Shown one piece after another: positions 12,574 through 23,587 of a DNA stretch of 64,000 nt. The position numbers were made by a program, and so were the translations under genes. Positions within the stretch are counted from its first letter, which is position 1; each line of letters opens with the position of its first letter. Source of the DNA: Dipteris shenzhenensis (lineage: Eukaryota > Polypodiophyta > Polypodiopsida > Gleicheniales); NCBI GenBank assembly GCA_047967505.1, contig CM106540.1. One strand, written 5' to 3'. A model generated the notes under the pieces. It did not search any database, was not told where the DNA came from, and saw nothing but the letters and a program-made list of their open reading frames with translations.

Positions 12574-14436
12574 ATGAGCTTATTTTGCAAATCATCCTCC
12601 TCTACTTCACCTCCATTCGGCTCCTCGTCCACTGCTGAGCAAGTTACTAACGGCATCGATGCCTCCGACCTCACTGCCATCGTTACTGGTAAACTCATCA
12701 CTCGGTGTAATTGCTGTTTATGGCCACCGTTTCGCGCTACATTTTCACAGAATTGCATGATCGAAGTGGTTGTTGAATGCTTGTTTCTGAAAATTTCACT
12801 CCAGGTGCATCTAGCGGAATCGGGATCGAGACTGCTCGGGTCCTGGCATTACGCGGGGCGCAGGTTGTGCTGGCCGTGAGGAATGTTGCTGCAGGAGAGA
12901 AGGTCAAAGAGAACATCCTCAAGGAGATCGGCAATGGTGCGCGTCTGCACGTTTTAGAACTCGACCTCAGCTCTATTCATTCGGTTCGCAACTTTTGTGG
13001 GCGATTCCTCGCCATGAATTTGCCTCTCAACATCTTAGTGTAAGCCTCTTGTCTTCTTCCGGGTTTCATCTGATGTCCGTTTCCTCAACTTCAATCTCGC
13101 TCATAGAACAGAAACTTACTCTGGATGCTTCACGACAACAGCAACAACGCAGGTATCATGGCTTGCCCATTTGCGCTTTCGGTAGATGGCATTGAATCGC
13201 AGTTCGCAACAAACCATGTGGGTAAGTTTCATTGTGATCTTGGACAGAGATGGGCATTACAATGAGAGAGAGATGAATGATTTGATTTTGGACGTCTGCA
13301 GGCCACTTCCTGTTGACGAATCTTCTACTGGACAAGATGAAGAGCACTGCCAAGGAAACAGGCATCCAAGGAAGGATAGTGAATGTGTCATCCATGGGAC
13401 ATAAGCTGTTCACATATCCTGGAGGCATTCGCTTCAACAAGTTGAACGATGAGTTCAGGTAACTACGAGCTTGTTTTTTCTTTAAATTTACTGGCATAGA
13501 CTTGAACTTTGAAATGAGCGCGCACACAAACAAATATTGCCGGGAATCTAGCTCGTGGATTGAATCTTTGACCTCGGTCTCATCACTCATCCACCTCAAC
13601 CACTAGAACACTTTCCCTTTGATTTGTGCATGATGAAGTGCCATTATTTTTTTACCAAGTAAGAAAGTCATAGTGTCTTACTTCGATCGTGCAGCTATTC
13701 ACCTGAGCGTGCCTATGGGCAATCAAAACTTGCAAACATTTTACATGCAAAGGAGCTTGCAAGACGCTTCGAGGTATCGCTATCATGAACACATTATAAT
13801 GTTGAAGTCGCTGTTATACATGTTCCTTAGTGCCTTTGTGTCTCCCTAGAGGTCACACCTCAACTTGACATATAGTGTACACACGTATGCATTGTGTGTG
13901 TTTGGTGTGGGGGTGCAAGGGTCATGCTATGCACAATTGTTATTGGTGCTTGTATAAGACATGATGGCTTGTTGAACGCTCTACTCACGTCGTTAACCTC
14001 TTTATGATCTACTTGTATTCACAGGAAGAAGGAGTAAATTTGGTTGCTAATGCACTACATCCAGGCATCTTTAAAACAAATTTGACTAGAAATAGTACAT
14101 CTTTTTTGAGTAAGTCTATCATTGAAGATCCTTTGTTGATTTGGTGATGTTAGTTTATGCTATTTTTTGGAAAGATAAGCCAATGGGAAAGGAAAGTCAT
14201 GTATACAAAGAAAATCATAAATGTATTATACTTGCAATTGAGCAAAATTAGTTTTTTAAAGCACAAATTGATGATTTAAATATGGAAATCCTATAAAACA
14301 TCCTTGAGTAGTTTAGCAAAACCAGATTCTCATTTAGTTATACTATATTATAAGTATCTACCTTGCTTTCCTTGAGGTGAAAATGTCATTTATTTTCAAG
14401 CTAATTATTCATCTAGATTAAATTTACCTCTTATAG

Positions 14437-14473
<37 letters not shown>

Positions 14474-14837
14474 TGCACTTGTGATTTCACCAATTTAAAG
14501 TGATATTATTTGCAAGGTCTTTCATGTGAAAAAATCTAGTTACTACTTTGCATTTTGTAATAATAATGATCATTGATGTCTGCAATATGTTGATCCAAAT
14601 GAGCAACTTTACAGGGTTGATAGAGACTATTGTTGTTCCACTCGCTGGGAAGTCTATTCCTCAGGTTAGCATCATAGCAAAAACACGTTGGAAGAATGTG
14701 ATCTTTGTTCATTATAGAATCAAGATTTATACTATTTTATGTCATTTTTTTGTGGCATTTCAATTAATGTATTTGATTAGTGAAGAGATACATGCATATT
14801 TGCAACAATAGTTTATTTTGTGAAGAATTATACATGT

Positions 14838-14875
<38 letters not shown>

Positions 14876-15067
14876 ATATTATGTCTAATCCTTGCACAGG
14901 GTGCAGCTACTCAATGTCTCTTGGCCCTACACCCATCCATCAATAATGTCAATGGGAAATTCTATGATGATTGTAAAGAGGGTAAGCCAAGTGCTATGGC
15001 ATGTGATTCAAAACTTGCAAAGGAGTTGTGGGACTTTACTGAGAAGCTTATTGTTTCGAAAGATTAA
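12574..15067 (+). CDS. TIC32: TIC32-like short-chain dehydrogenase/reductase, 8 exons
   Basis: Exons: 12574-12688, 12805-13039, 13142-13221, 13302-13458, 13695-13773, 14025-14109, 14615-14664, 14900-15067. All introns are GT-AG. The exons sum to 969 nt, giving 322 codons and a TAA, with every junction in phase. The Rossmann NAD(P)-binding motif TGASSGIG is at residues 38-45 and is split by intron 1. NNAG is at 118-121, the catalytic Ser lies in NVSS (171-174), and the active-site YxxxK is Y203-K207 in AYGQSKLAN. The Ser-rich N-terminus with STAEQVT.GID and the C-terminus GAAT..LALHP match plant TIC32-type enzymes. TIC32 is an NADPH-binding, calmodulin-responsive subunit proposed to regulate the chloroplast inner-envelope import translocon. 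Close paralogs are other envelope or cytosolic SDRs, so the exact role is inferred. The ATG fits family length. No frame damage is seen. It is flanked by a promoter-proximal tandem array and by copia DNA downstream. Confidence 0.93.
14438..14466. repeat. (TG)n microsatellite in intron 6
   Basis: Roughly 14 perfect TG units, followed by AT and further TG units, lie within the 505-base intron 6 of the TIC32-like gene. Confidence 0.97.
14839..14873. repeat. (AG)17 microsatellite in intron 7
   Basis: A pure AG run ends 26 bases before the first base of exon 8. The tract between it and the acceptor (CTAATCCTTGCACAG) holds the likely branch site and a short pyrimidine stretch. Confidence 0.97.
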
Positions 15068-16404
15068 TCATTATGCAAAAAGTATTCAATTCTTGACTTG
15101 AGAGTAAACCTTATTAGATTATGTAAAAGACTTTTTGATGTCAACTAAGTGGAGCTAGATTTTTTTTTCTAGTAACAAATGTGTAATGACAAAAGTTATT
15201 CATTTAGGTCAAATTGAAATGGTTATCTACACAATGTAACACTTTCTTGAAACTTTTTTATCTTTGCATTTCAAAACACACTTTCAATACGTAAAACAAG
15301 CCTTAGAGATATTGTTGAAAAGAATTCTACCCCTTGTTAAGATGAGTTGTATTTACAATGTTGTGTAAACTTATCATAGGTGATTTAATGTTAAATTATG
15401 CCTACTATGAAAGATGAACCTTAATATTATTTGAAGTCAAATATAGGGCCCTATAACAATTCAACTACATTTTGAGCTTATGGTGGTTTTATAATGATTA
15501 GATTTAAGAAACAAAGAGATTAACTTAGAAGGCAACTACATGTTCATCAAAAAGAAAACTCATATATTTTTAGTCTAGAAGAACAACTTTTGTATTACTT
15601 TGGATATTGGTCACAAATTTTTTTGAAGGTTGATATTATATGAGGCTATTTTATATTGTGATGCTTAGTTCCTGGTGAGATGTTTCTAAAATAGATCAAG
15701 ATGCATACAATGCATACAAAATGTATATAAAAATTTGAAGGTTGATATTGTATGAGGCTATTTTATATTGTGAGATGTATACAATGCATAAATATATTTA
15801 TAGAATTCAATAAATCCTTCTTCCCATTCTAACTATACCCATGAAACCATAACAAGACATTCAAATCAAACCACAAAAGTTTGAATCGCACTTTGTTGTG
15901 GATTCTAAGTATGTGATTATGATGAACCTTTGTGAAAACAAATGGTATCAACTTTCATCATAAGGGAAGAAGCACCTTAACATTTAGGCTGATGGAAGAT
16001 TGGATTTATTGCAACATGTCTTTAAGAGTATGTATGGCTATGTTAGAGATTGAAAATTTTCTTGGTTATTGCAAGAAGCTTTAAGTTGTGTTGCAACATC
16101 TCTTCAACAAAATGAGGTTGCAAACATGTGAAGTACATTGCTTGTTACAAATGAGGAATAGCATTATGCAAGCCCACATTCAGAGATTGGAAGATGAGAA
16201 GTTTGAGAAAATTGGAAGTTGTGAGCAAGATTTTGAAAATATTGAAGTTCACCATTGGCTTCAAGAAGAAACAAGAGAAGCTCTACTGTGTCATATCTCT
16301 ACATTAAATAGGCAAACACATGTGTCAAAACTTGATATAGAAAATAAAGGGGTTGACATGCAGTCAAAGTACATTGCCTTCTCAAGCATAGACTATTTTT
16401 AAAA
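15068..16404. other. 3' flank of the TIC32-like gene; no further gene recognised
   Basis: AT-rich. A roughly 44-base segment (TTTGAAGGTTGATATT, then GAGGCTATTTTATATTGTG) is repeated directly at 15620-15663 and 15733-15776. A plus-strand frame of 104 codons at 16088-16402 is Gln/Glu/His-rich and possibly helical, but matches nothing I recognise. It ends where the copia LTR begins, so it may be an older repeat relic. Confidence 0.45.
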
Positions 16405-16697
16405 TGCAAGAGAGAGGGAGGAGACTTGCTTGCAACATCTTCACAACATACACAAGAGGGGAAGACACCAGGTGTGGATGTTAAATCCTACCTTCACTTA
16501 CGTGAAAATAGCAAAAAACAACAATAAAAAGAGCTAGGAGTATACACTATGTCTTTAAACCTAGAATATAGTATGGTCTAGCTAGTGTGAACCCAAACTA
16601 ACCATAAAGCTAAGCCACAACTACAACCAATCATGTCAATGATATAAATGATAATCTCCTAAGGGTTAAACCAAGGGTTGAGCTTGATATGTCAATA
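16405..16697 (-). repeat. 3' LTR of the split copia remnant
   Basis: About 293 bases from TGCAAGAGAG to GATATGTCAATA. It corresponds end to end with the 294-base LTR at 47214-47507 (shared blocks include GTATACACTAT, CCTAGAATA and GAGCTTGATAT). The terminal CA has decayed to TA. No partner LTR was found to the right. Confidence 0.7.
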
Positions 16698-16715
16698 CTC
16701 CCCCTTAAGCTCAAA

Positions 16716-17287
16716 TCCATCTCTATAACACCAAGCAATCTTTTGAGTTTGCAAAGCTTCTTCGTACTAAATGCCTTTCTTAAAGCTTCAACAACCCGAT
16801 CCTCAGTGTTGATGTACACAATGTCAACCTCACTTGCTAGAATCTTCTCCCTCTCAAAGTGATAATGTTTTTCAATGTGCTTTGTTCTAGCGTGATAGAC
16901 GGGGTTATTAGCAAGCATATTGTTGCTAATCTTGTTGCAATAATCCATGTTCTAACTAGCCCATATCTACAAGTAGCTTGGAAAAACGAAGCAACCTCAC
17001 ATGCATCCATAGTTGCACCCATGTATTTAGCCTCTGTGCTTGACAAGGAAGCTATTGCTCAATTCTTGTCACACCAACTGACTACAACATTCTTAAGGGA
17101 AAACATGAAACCTCTTAGTCTATCTCCTATCTAAGATACTACTAGTCCAGCCAGCATCTATGTACCCATGTAGGCTCAACTAGGCTCCTAGCGTCATAAA
17201 CTAGCCCATAACACAAATTATGTGGATAATCTGCACCTATATGCATCAAAAGTGGCTTCCTTGATGCCTACATAAATTGGCTCACCA
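16716..17287 (-). pseudogene. Copia RNase H relic
   Basis: The minus strand carries copia RNase H blocks: SSTEAKYMGA, MLANNPVYHARTKHIEKHYH and the C-terminal KLCKLKRLLGVIEMDLSLRG. The final segment overlaps the polypurine tract, as is normal for this family. Two overlapping frames are needed to read it, and at least one frameshift is visible near 16840-16950. The N-terminal part stops at the nested insertion near 17287 and resumes as RT at about 19880. Confidence 0.8.
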
Positions 17288-17288
17288 T

Positions 17289-17636
17289 TGTGAAGGAACA
17301 TTGTGACAATGATGCACACAAGTTTGAATCCAAAGAGAGCAATTGTGTATTCATGAGAGGATACATATGTAGGCGACTAGCATGAGGTAGGTGCATCAGA
17401 TCCACAATCCATGGAGTCAAATCCACTGATCACTCAATCAATTGGCCTTTCTATGATCACTCTGATCACACCACACACAATCACAATAACTTGACATAAC
17501 TACATGCCAAGTCATCAATCGCACCTACCATAGGTGCTCACACACCTTCACACCACATTGTCCTACACTCTAGCACACTTCTAGGCACACCATGCCATGC
17601 GACCTTAAAATCCATGTAAATCTATTTGTTCTAACA
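17289..17636 (-). repeat. 3' LTR of the gag-only element
   Basis: Left terminal repeat, ending CTAACA at 17636. The outer start is approximate (17288-17291). It includes about 85 bases (around 17485-17580) absent from the other copy. Confidence 0.7.
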
Positions 17637-17771
17637 TCCCCCCCAAAATGGATATTCAATGGATTGATTCAACTAGGTTCCCTCTATGGATACAAATAGG
17701 TCCCCATCCAAAAGAGTGATAGATCCTAGATTCTCATTAGATACATCATGGCTCAAATGCCTACTCACAAG

Positions 17772-18556
17772 CTAAGGTTTTCTCTTCTGCATTTGCATCA
17801 CCATTGTGCTCTTCCATGAACATAGCTCTAGTCTTTTTCTTGATGTATCAATCCTCCTCTGTGTGGTTGTTTTTACCACATAAGCCACAAGTAATGATAG
17901 TTGATGGAGTCCTCTTGTAGTAATATTTTCCTTTGAATTTACTTTTAGTGTGAATAGTACCTCATCTTCTTTGATGATCTTATGTCCTCCCTTTTGTGCT
18001 TTGACTTTCATTTCCTCTACTAGGAGAGTTGCTTTCACCTCAACAAGGTTGGTAGTACGTAGAGTAGTCAAAGTAGTAATGACATGACCATAGTTTTCAT
18101 CTAGAAGAATCTTCAAAAGAACTGCAATGACTATATCTTCATCAATGTTTACCTTGATACTTGCCAATTGGGTAAGTAAGCTTTTCATAGAATTGAGGTG
18201 TGATGATAGTGATTCTCCTTTTAGTGGCAAGACAAAGGACTTAGTGAGAGTAGGCTGTACTTGGAGCATCTACCTTGTGCACCAAACACATTCTTCAAAT
18301 GTGACCATGACTCAAAAGATGTTTTACAACCATCAATGTGATGAATGTATGAGTCACTAAGACCTAGGGCAATAATGGCCAATGCCTTTTCATCCTTTAC
18401 TAACCATGGCAATTCTTGGTCTCTTGTACTAGGCTTTTTCTCTTTTCCATTTGCTACTACCCAAATCCCCATTTTCATAAGCACAAACTTCACTTTGGTT
18501 TGCCATGTATGGAAACCATCCCCTTGAAACTTATCCATCCTTTTATCATTATCCAT
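17772..18556 (-). pseudogene. Copia-type gag of the nested element
   Basis: The minus strand begins MDNDKRMDKF and reads a UBN2/copia gag. It has an FHTWQTKVKFVLMKMGIW block, then KALAIIALGLSDSYIHHI and ESWSHLKNVFG. A frame change near 18221-18269 follows, then LPLKGESLSSHLNSMKSLLT and VIAVLLKILLDENYG. A zinc knuckle CGLCGKNNHTEED ends in TGA exactly where the fourth metal ligand (Cys) should be. One frameshift and this stop make the copy non-coding. Gag would form the virus-like particle shell. For a gag-only element it could be supplied to, or borrowed from, a full copia partner. Confidence 0.75.
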
Positions 18557-19616
18557 TAGGGAGGGTCTTACCTTAACTCAAGGCAGCCTCTATGTCTCAA
18601 TACAAATCTTGAAAGAATCAATCTTCCCTTTTGTTAACAAAGAAATCTCCCTCATCATACAAATGAAGATTGTTAGCTAAGAACTCAGAGAATCCCATTT
18701 GTTTTCCATAAAAATAATGAGTAGGCTTTTCCCACAATCTTTTTGGAAGAGTTTTTCTTATCACCTTGTACTTGGGCCTCTAAATAGGCTTCTCTTCCTT
18801 GGGATTTTCCTCCTTGGTTTTCTTTGCTCAAACCACACTAGTACACAATTGAGAACTAGGCATTATGCCAAGTCAAACATGAAGTCAACTTTGGTCAAAC
18901 CAATTCTGAGAGCATAGAGTTGTAAAAGATGGCTAGATTGATGGGCAAATGTTAAGCAATCATTGAAATGAAAATTCAGAGAACTGAAACACATATAACA
19001 TAAGAGTTTTGACTGGTCACTTGACTTAGAAAAACAAACTTTGACCACGTTTTGAAGGCTATTCCCAAACTAAGGATTTAGCAACTACAGCCTAAAATTG
19101 AGCTGAGAGAGAGCTACATCGAGGGGAATTTTGTGATGGAAAGATAGCTTGAGTAGTAGGTTAAGTCCTCTAGATGAACTGCACTCAAAAACTCAATGTG
19201 TCACCCATGCTTTCACTTGAAAGTCTTAAATTTCAATCGATTAGATGTCCCAATTTTGGGCTTAATTTCGGAGGAGCTTGTAATAGTAGGTTTCCCTTGA
19301 GGTTTCTTCCTTGGAGCATAAAGCATTGATAGAAATGCTACTCACAGAGGCATAATTTTGAGCTTGAAGTAGAAATAAAGAATCACATGGCACAACAAAT
19401 CAACAATGATATTTTCAAATCTGTACGATGAGAGGCTGCACCCAGACATGGCGAACTTAGAGTTTAAAGCACAACATGATCTAGTGGTTGGATGTGGCAA
19501 GATTGGCTTTGAAAAATCGAGGTAGAATGAGGCATGAGGAAGGAAGCATGGAGAAAACAATGGAACACCTAGGGAATCTTGTGTATGGGAACTAGGAGCT
19601 CAAGGTGGCTCTAATA

Positions 19617-19879
19617 CAAACTCAAGGAATATAGTGACAATGATGCACACAAGTTTGAATCCAAGGAGAGAAATTGTTTCTTCATGAGAGGATACATATA
19701 TAGTTAACTACCATGTGGTAGGTACATTAGATCCATAAGCCATGGAGTGAGATCCACTGATCACTCAATTAATTGGCCTCCCTATGATTACTCTGATCAC
19801 ACCACACACAATTACAACAGCCTCTAAGCACACCATCCCATGTGACCTTGGCATCCATATACATCTATTTGTTCTAACA
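19617..19879 (-). repeat. 5' LTR of the gag-only element
   Basis: Right terminal repeat, ending TTGTTCTAACA at 19879. The adjacent interior on its left carries the degenerate primer site. It is shorter than its partner by one internal block. The exact inner boundary is uncertain by a few bases. Confidence 0.7.
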
Positions 19880-20510
19880 CACCCCACACAATATCTAAAA
19901 TCGAGTCTGGTGATAGTCATGTAAATTAGTCTAGTGATGGTTATGTAAATTAGACATTATCCATGTAAATCAAAATACCTACTATGCATCTATATATAGT
20001 AAGGTCATCAAGAAGCTCACATATCCCTACATTGAGCTTCACATTCCACTCTAATGGAAGAGAAATAGGCTTATGGCTTGTTATCCAATACTTGGACAAG
20101 ATATCAAATCCATACTCTACCTGCACTAGCCATATTCCCCTAGGAAATCTAATAATCTCAATTCCCAAGAAGTAACATAGCTCTCCCAAAAAAGCATCTC
20201 AAATTTCTAGTTCAAAAGTAGCTCCACATCAGTGATGTCTGCATCATTGTCACCTATGGCAATCAAGTCATCAACATAGATGACTACACGCACAATCCCT
20301 CTTGAATATTTGTTTTCGTATAAAGTGAAATCTTTGGAATGGAAAATTGAAATTCAATAGTGACAAAATATTTCCCAATCTTGTCATACCATGCTTTGGG
20401 TGCCTACTTTAGGCCATACAACACTTTTCAAAACCTACAAATACATGTGATGTGTGCATCATCCTTATATCCTTGTGGTTGCACCATATAAACCCCTCAT
20501 TGGGTGTTGG
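19880..20510 (-). pseudogene. Copia reverse transcriptase relic (continuation of the split element)
   Basis: Minus-strand frames read VYMVQPQGYKDDA, then VLYGLK.APKAWYDKIGKYF, a degraded metal-binding region, and further on GELCYFLGIEIIRFPRG, followed by CKPIS-type and YRCIVGILIYM blocks of the copia RT/connection. Order and spacing match the RT of the 47-52 kb element. The N-terminal fingers are deleted or unrecognisable. Upstream (20511-20890) a minus-strand frame at 20409-20747 looks like the variable integrase-RT linker. Many stops are present. Confidence 0.7.
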
Positions 20511-21025
20511 CAAGATAAGGTTGCCCACTTTTGTACCACTATGGGTAGATTGCAATACAAGGGAGTCTTGGAGATATAAAGGACTTAAGTCATTTGCAAC
20601 AGGTAGCAATACCTTGATCGAGGTATTTGGAGCAATAGAATGATACCATGTGGCATTTCCCTTACGCTCTAGTGTTCTAGGTGGCATGTCATGTGGATCA
20701 AATACCTTGATCGGATGAGACATACCTAAATCACAGTACTGATGCAATGATATGGCCTTTATTGGGTTGGATTTGGGAGATTACTCATTTGTGCCATCAT
20801 CTTGCATACTTAAGGTAGGGTCCCACATGACATTGGATGTGAGATCTATTTTCAAGCCTATTCATCAAATCCTTAGCACACTAGCATGACCGAAGCATTC
20901 CATTGGCAAGGTACTATATATACCTTATTTGTTGTCTCTTTTCTAGTGATACATTTAAGTTTGTATGTCTTCTTTGTTTTCTCATTTTCATGCAAGCATC
21001 TTCATCATCCCCCTATTGTAGTGGG

Positions 21026-21483
21026 TCAATGTGCTTCGTGTTGTTGGCACATTATATGTAGTCACTACTCCTATAATGCTATGTGCCAGTTTTTCATTTT
21101 CATGTACGTTATTTTTTATAGTGATTTTGACTCGGGGTAGGTGGGGTCACTATATAGGAATTACCCATAACATGTATGTTCAAGGGGTAATTTAAAAATC
21201 CCCTACATACACATAGTTTTTCAGAATAAATTACACTATAAAATGTGATTTTTTTCTCATTATGAAGAAATAAACTCCTTTTGTATGTAAACATACTGTG
21301 AATAGTACCATTTTGAAAATCCGTATTGTTGAACCCCAACATGCTATGGTTATATATTTTTAGTGAACCCCCCGAGAATTTCAATGTGCTTCATCTTGTT
21401 GGCACATCATTTGTGGCTACTATTCTTATCACACAACATGCCTTTTTTTCATTTTAATACTTTATTTTTTGTTTAGAGTCATT
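21026..21483. repeat. Diverged 104-bp direct repeats flanking a MITE-like unit
   Basis: The segments at 21026-21129 and 21380-21483 share TCAATGTGCTTC, TTGTTGGCACAT, TTTTTCATTTT and TATTTTTT in the same order and spacing, with many substitutions between. They bracket the candidate MITE almost exactly. Confidence 0.6.
21131..21376. mobile_element. Possible MITE with CTCGGGG terminal inverted repeats
   Basis: The left end CTCGGGG...GGGGTCACTATA pairs with the right end ATTTTTAGTGAACCCCCCGAG (inverted CTCGGGG, CACTA). It is 246 bases, AT-rich inside, non-coding, and contains an internal foldback around AAGGGGTAATTTAAAAATCCCCT. The target duplication is unclear. The CACTA core may hint at a CACTA-type parent, but this is weak. 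Confidence 0.4.
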
Positions 21484-22710
21484 AAGGTAGAAATTAAATC
21501 TATTGCTTGTTGTCTCATAGATGGCTTGGGGTATGGTTGTGGAGACATGCCTCAAATTATCAATTTTCCATCCTCAATTGTCACTCTCATCTTAGCATAT
21601 GGATGTTGAAGGGTATTTGGTAGCTCTTATAACAACTATGGAGGCTATTGCAAAAGAGAAAAATGAAGAAAAGGCTTTGCTCCCTAAAGAACAAGACCGT
21701 GCAGAGAAGGAAGAAGTACATGGATATAAAGAAGTAGCTAAACAGCATGCAAACATAGATACACTTGACAAGGCAAAGGAAGCAAAGTCCATGAGGGCCT
21801 TTGAGGAAAAAAAAAGCCTCCCATCAAGTTGAAGAGACAAGTTTCAATTGGCAAACCCTAGGAGAAGTAGAAAAGTATGTTTATATGACAATGTTGCATA
21901 AATTGTTTAGCAAATTTTTGAGCTACCTTATGGTTCTTTTTACTTTAACAATGTCAAGCATAAAATGTCAAATTTATTAGTGTGCTTATTTTTTCTATGC
22001 ATGCAGAAAAGTTAAAGTAGGAATGTTAGACTTTTTTTATGTAGATAAAGAGACAATATATATACTAAACATGAGAAATCCCCATGGAAAAGGTTTACAA
22101 AATCTCTCCTGGAGAGCTATGTAGAGAGAACAAAAAAGGAAAAACCTTCAACTCGAAATTCTAGAAATACATAAAGCAAGGAAGAGTTTCTGATCGAGTG
22201 AAAAGAGTGCTATTCTAACCGTCATAGTCATTGTCATCATCATCCTTGTCATTGCTTGCTATCTTCCTCAAAGGTGCTAGCATATTCAAGCTCTTCAAAT
22301 GTGTTATCATAATCATGCTCTTCTTTCGAGGGATCCTCCTACTGATCTTTGCTTGGCCAAGTTGAGCATGCAAATTCCTCGCAAATTCCCATGTCTGCTT
22401 AGGATGTGAGGGAGGGATGCTTTCATTATCCTTTGATTCGGGCTCATGGTAGATAATGGGATCCCAAGTGGGCTTGGGATCCTCCTTGCTTTCCTCAGAA
22501 TTCTCCTTGCTATCCTTGGAATAGGAACTATTGGAATCCATGGCAACTAAAAAATGCGATGTAATTGTGAAGAAGGGGAAGGTCACATCTATAGGTAAAG
22601 AGAAAGAAAGTGCCTTTTGCATGTAGGCTTGATATAGGATGCTCGTCAATCGATGTCTCAAAAGAAGAGCATGAACAATTTTTTTTAAATCAAAAGTATT
22701 GGACAAATAT
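21484..22710. other. Two hypothetical short frames; no recognised gene
   Basis: The plus frame 21599-21832 (77 codons) starts at an ATG and is rich in Lys/Glu/Ala with a pattern compatible with a short coiled coil. The minus frame 22215-22706 (163 codons, with an internal Met before SNSSYSKDSKENSEESKED) is Ser/Glu/Asp-rich with an acidic Asp-rich tail. Neither resembles a family I know. Flanking copia gag debris suggests they are repeat-derived. Confidence 0.4.
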
Positions 22711-22711
22711 T

Positions 22712-23230
22712 TTAATATGCATTGTTGAGATATTCACTACCAACATTGGAAGATGTAGTTTGACAATTATATGTATTAGAAGGATCTTTCTTCCCATTAG
22801 GTGGGATAGCAAGAAGCATGGGAGTATGATAGGTGAAGCATGGGAGGTTCTTGATAGAAGGCACTAGGAACCATATGATTGTGCCTAGTAGCATTAATGG
22901 CTTTCAATGTTGTTGATCAAAAGACAACAAAGGATTTGATGAAGGCACTGAATACGTTATATGAAAAACCATCAATTTCCAACAAGCTATTTCTCATGAA
23001 GCATTTGTTTAATTGAAGATGTTAGGCATGGCTATGTAGCATTTCACTTGAATGAGTTCAACTCTATTACAACTGTATCGATAAATTTCATTGATGAAGT
23101 TTGAGCTCTCTTGATTTTATGCTCATTTTTGGGTGAAAGCATGAACATAGCACCAAAAAGCACAAGAGTTTTAGTGCTATATTCAAGTGCTTCAAGCACT
23201 CCAAGTACAAGCTTGCCAATATATTTTTGG
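22712..23230 (+). pseudogene. Copia gag (UBN2) relic, plus strand
   Basis: Across frame changes the plus strand reads AWEVLDR, then MAFNVVDQKTTKDLMKALNT and LYEKPSISNKLFLMKHLFN, then HLNEFN-like and FIDEV-ALLILCSF blocks. This is the standard plant copia gag order (W..LDR.ALG, T..DLMKAL...YEKPS..NK..L...L, ..FDDEV.ALLLL.SLP). At least four frame changes or stops are present. It is the only plus-strand copia piece in this interval, so it belongs to a different, older insertion than the complete element to its right. Confidence 0.75.
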
Positions 23231-23587
23231 CAAAATTTGAATGAATAAAAAAATGAACAATGTCTGTCTCTTGAAATCTCTCAGTCTTTAATTGTATGCT
23301 TCACATTCTTTGTTTAGGGAGGAAGGTGTCTGCCACAATTTCTTTTGTGCTACTTTGATTCTGAGTGGAGTTACTCCCACAAGTTGCTCTATAGGAAGGT
23401 GTGCTTATTTGCTTACGTGTTTGCATCTCCCTCACTTGTTTCTTCTCTAGAGGTATATTTTTTGGTCAAAGGTGTTTGGAAAGAAGCTATAAGGTCCATG
23501 AGCACCAAAAAAGAGTCGTGATCTTGACTATTCTCCACAAAGTGGTTTCACTACAAAAGCATCACATCGATGCAAGGGTGGATAGAG

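Larger units (their letters stand above)
17289..19879 (-). mobile_element. Nested gag-only LTR element (TR-GAG-like)
   Basis: A 2.6-kb minus-strand element lies inside the copia remnant. Direct repeats at about 17289-17636 and 19617-19879 share a long series of blocks, including GACAATGATGCACACAAG, ATGAGAGGATACATAT and ATCTATTTGTTCTAACA, and read TGTTAGAAC... on the minus strand. The left copy carries roughly 85 extra bases. Next to the left repeat is a polypurine tract (TTTTGGGGGGGA on minus). Next to the right repeat is a degenerate iMet primer site (TGTATTAGAGCC). The interior holds only a gag-like gene and no protease, integrase or RT. This is the layout described for TR-GAG non-autonomous elements. 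The target duplication is not clean (CACCA/CACCC is a weak candidate). Confidence 0.75.
16405..20890 (-). mobile_element. Copia element remnant (same family as the 47-52 kb element), split by a nested insertion
   Basis: A minus-strand Ty1/copia remnant. Its 3' LTR is 16405-16697, with a polypurine tract next to it (CTCCCCCTTAAGCTC on the plus strand). Then come RNase H (to about 17287), a nested LTR element (about 17289-19879) and the continuation of RT (19880-20510) with a decayed upstream linker to about 20890. LTR and RNase H resemble the element at 47214-52542, including the GAGCTTGATAT block at the LTR start and the downstream CTCAAATCCATC, but are far more diverged. The 5' LTR, gag and most of integrase are missing. 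The right boundary is approximate. Confidence 0.75.

Noticed and set aside
12351-13599. Antisense frames over the TIC32-like gene (135 and 147 codons on minus)
   Set aside because: Shadows of coding exons and introns. The plus-strand exon chain explains the region fully.
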